From an uncultured Bacilli bacterium (GTDB lineage: Bacteria; Bacillota_I; Bacilli_A; RF39; UBA660), in the NCBI GenBank assembly GCA_947628325.1, contig CANQZL010000023.1, positions 1 through 12,995 of the forward strand: DNA of 12,995 nt, in the 5' to 3' direction. Below, in pieces: positions 10,937 to 12,995 of the stretch. A model generated the notes under the pieces. That model did not search any database. It saw only the letters and a program-made list of their open reading frames with translations, and was not told the origin of the DNA. Position numbers and translations under genes: made by a program. Numbering within the stretch: the first letter of the stretch is position 1; the number at the start of each line of letters is the position of its first letter.

Positions 10937-12995
10937 ATGGTAAAGTTGAAAAAATTTGCTTATTATTTACTAAATATTTTATTAGTACTTGGAATATTTA
11001 TAGGAACTATGATAATAACAAAAACATATCCTTTTGGAGATTTTGTCTTTGGTAAGTCAGATGCAATAGTACAATTTAAACCAATGTTATATAACTTTAT
11101 AATGGCAATTAAAACACATACGATAAGTCCTTTTTCATTTAATAATGGTCTTGGTAACCCAATTGTTTTTGATTTTATCTATTATTTGGCAAGTCCTTTA
11201 AATTTAATTGCTCTATTATTTAATAATCCTGATTATATGTATTTAAGTTGTTTATTATTAAAACTTTCTCTTACAGCAGTAACTATAACTTTTTATGCTA
11301 AGAAAAAAATAAATAATAATTTTTTAGCAACAATTATTTGTTTATCTTACGTCTTTTCTAGTTGGTTTTTTGCATATTATTACTACTTGCCATGGTTAGA
11401 TATCTTCTTAATTTTTCCACTATTTCAATATGGCTTAGAAAAACTTTTAAATGAGCATAAGTTTAATCTTTACATCTTTACATTATCTTTTACACTAATT
11501 GCTAATTTTTATCTCGCATTTCCAGTATGTCTTTATACTTTAATATACTTTATCATTAGCGAACTAATATATAAAAAGCAAACTATCAAAGAAAAAGTAC
11601 AATCATTTAATTATATTTTCTTAAGTACTTTATTTTCTTTTATATTAATAAGCTTTTACATTTATATTCTTTATTCATCATTTATTAAAACAGGAATGGG
11701 TTTTTCAGGCACTATTAGTACAGGATATACTTTATCAATTTTAGATTTTATTAAGTCTTTATTCTTTGGTAATATTAGCTTTATAGTAGATATAGAGGGA
11801 GCTACTTTTCCTAACATTGCTTTAAATACAATGATGTTAATTAGTTTTTTCTACTTCTTTATTAATACTAAAATAACAAAAAAAGATAAGATTTTTACTT
11901 TCGTTATTGTATTATTATTTATCTTTTTATTCTTTAATCCATTTTTGAATTATATTGCAAATTTTTTTCATAATATACGAGGATTAACTTATCGTTATTC
12001 ATTTATACCAATTTTTTTAATAATTTTAATGTTTATTAAAAATGTAAATAATTTGGAGATTAAAGATTTAAAAAAATTATATTTTATCTTTCCAATAATA
12101 ACTATTTTATTATTTATTAATTATAAAAATATGGAGTTTAATATTTTAGTTTTTAATATTGTTTTTATCCTAAGTTTTCTTATATTATTAATATTTTATA
12201 ATAAAAATCAATGGTATAAATTATTAATTATTTTAGTTATAATTGTTCAATCAACTGTAGCTAATAGTTTGTATTTTTCAGATAAAATAAGTAAAGATGA
12301 AGAACTTATAGATGATATTGTTTATAAAACAGAACCAATAAAATATCGTTTAAATAAGATGGATAATGATAATAAAGAATACTTGAATAAGAATTTATAT
12401 TCTAACGATAAAATGACTTATCTTTTAAGTTCAATGACTTATAATTCAGTAGTTGCTTTAGACTCTAAATTAGGATGTTCAACATTTGAAAATACTTCTA
12501 TTTCATGTCCTAGTAATGGTCAAATATTTGATATGTTGTTGAATGTTAAAAATGATTATTATTTAGAAAAACTATATGCTGTTAATAAAGATATTCTAAA
12601 TATTGATTTAGATGATTATAGTGTAAAAAATTCACATGATTATATTATTGAAGCAATGACAGGTATTAAAGATATTTATGATAAAGAAGAAATCAAGGGG
12701 ATTAAAATAGATGATAAGTATCATTTTAAAGCTAAAAATAATTATTATCTAATTGATTTTATCACTAACGATAATAAAGTTATTAATGAAGTTCAAACAT
12801 ATGAGGAATTTACTAGTCAATTTGATTCATTTACAGTTTATAATTTAAATAAAGATAAATTAGATGAAATATATCAAAAGCTATCAAAAAATCAAATTAA
12901 GTATACCCATTATGAAGATAGTAAAATAGAAGGAACAATAAATGTTGATAAAGATCAAGTTATCTTTACATCAATTCCTTATGATTCTTCTTGGC
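10937..12995 (+). CDS. yfhO: YfhO family polytopic membrane protein (3' end outside window)
   Basis: The reading frame opens at ATG 10937 and stays open to the window end (686 codons), so the gene is truncated only by the window. The Shine-Dalgarno AAGGTGG lies four nt upstream. YfhO is a large multi-pass membrane protein; in B. subtilis and Listeria it is linked to sugar decoration of lipoteichoic acid as a GT-C-type glycosyltransferase. Seen here: a first helix (about 8-27), then an outside loop with the family-like GKSDAIVQFKPMLYNF and NNGLGNPIVFDFIYYLASP, and later YLPWLDIFLIFPLFQYGLEKLL. Many hydrophobic helices continue to about residue 450. A large extracellular C-terminal part follows, ending near VIFTSIPYDSSW, which is the start of the family's conserved C-terminal motif. 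The family call is good; the acceptor in this organism is unknown. Confidence 0.9.
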   Translation, partial: MVKLKKFAYYLLNILLVLGIFIGTMIITKTYPFGDFVFGKSDAIVQFKPMLYNFIMAIKTHTISPFSFNNGLGNPIVFDFIYYLASPLNLIALLFNNPDYMYLSCLLLKLSLTAVTITFYAKKKINNNFLATIICLSYVFSSWFFAYYYYLPWLDIFLIFPLFQYGLEKLLNEHKFNLYIFTLSFTLIANFYLAFPVCLYTLIYFIISELIYKKQTIKEKVQSFNYIFLSTLFSFILISFYIYILYSSFIKTGMGFSGTISTGYTLSILDFIKSLFFGNISFIVDIEGATFPNIALNTMMLISFFYFFINTKITKKDKIFTFVIVLLFIFLFFNPFLNYIANFFHNIRGLTYRYSFIPIFLIILMFIKNVNNLEIKDLKKLYFIFPIITILLFINYKNMEFNILVFNIVFILSFLILLIFYNKNQWYKLLIILVIIVQSTVANSLYFSDKISKDEELIDDIVYKTEPIKYRLNKMDNDNKEYLNKNLYSNDKMTYLLSSMTYNSVVALDSKLGCSTFENTSISCPSNGQIFDMLLNVKNDYYLEKLYAVNKDILNIDLDDYSVKNSHDYIIEAMTGIKDIYDKEEIKGIKIDDKYHFKAKNNYYLIDFITNDNKVINEVQTYEEFTSQFDSFTVYNLNKDKLDEIYQKLSKNQIKYTHYEDSKIEGTINVDKDQVIFTSIPYDSSW

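Overview
The window is strongly AT-rich (about three quarters A+T by eye) and reads as chromosomal DNA of a low-GC Gram-positive bacterium. Shine-Dalgarno sites are AGGAGG-like. A T-box leader precedes tyrS, and YtxH, YtxG-like, YfhO and SEDS membrane proteins are present. Several genes point to endospore formation: a CotY/CotZ-type Cys-rich coat protein, a Gly/Tyr-rich coat-like peptide and a Cse60-family protein. Together this suggests an uncultured, spore-forming member of the Bacilli/Erysipelotrichia side of Firmicutes; the lineage is inference. Trp is always TGG in the genes checked, and no gene ends in TGA.

Layout. Left part (1-3475): short genes on alternating strands. In order they are a membrane-anchored metallophosphoesterase (+), a CotZ-like coat protein (-), a membrane-tethered PTS EIIB-like domain (+), an unknown 92-aa protein (-), a shortened SEDS (RodA/FtsW/SpoVE) protein (+) and a small coat-like protein (-). 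Compact hairpin terminators separate several of them. Middle part (3476-10269), all on the minus strand: in transcription order trmB, a lipoprotein, a long acidic disordered protein, a YtxG/DUF948-like protein and YtxH. The last four are tightly packed, with gaps or overlaps of +12, -8 and -1 bp. Next come a large surface protein with cadherin-like beta-sandwich repeats and then tyrS behind a compact T-box. Right part (10270-12995): an Asn/Gln-rich coiled-coil small protein (+), cse60 (-) and the start of a YfhO-family polytopic protein (+) that runs off the window end.

How it fits together. The window has three themes: housekeeping translation (tyrS, trmB), envelope construction (SEDS, YfhO, surface protein, lipoprotein-YtxH operon) and sporulation (cotZ-like, coat-like peptide, cse60). 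Sequences resembling mother-cell sigma-factor -10 elements (CATAnnnTA) lie upstream of the sporulation-type genes. Points worth a second look are the metallophosphoesterase and EIIB-like proteins with altered catalytic residues, a SEDS protein with a shortened extracellular loop, a hairpin that both ends tyrS transcription and buries the next gene's Shine-Dalgarno, a miniature T-box, and an unrecognised four-gene envelope operon. No CRISPR array, insertion sequence, rRNA or tRNA gene is seen, and no gene-free stretch exceeds 300 bases.
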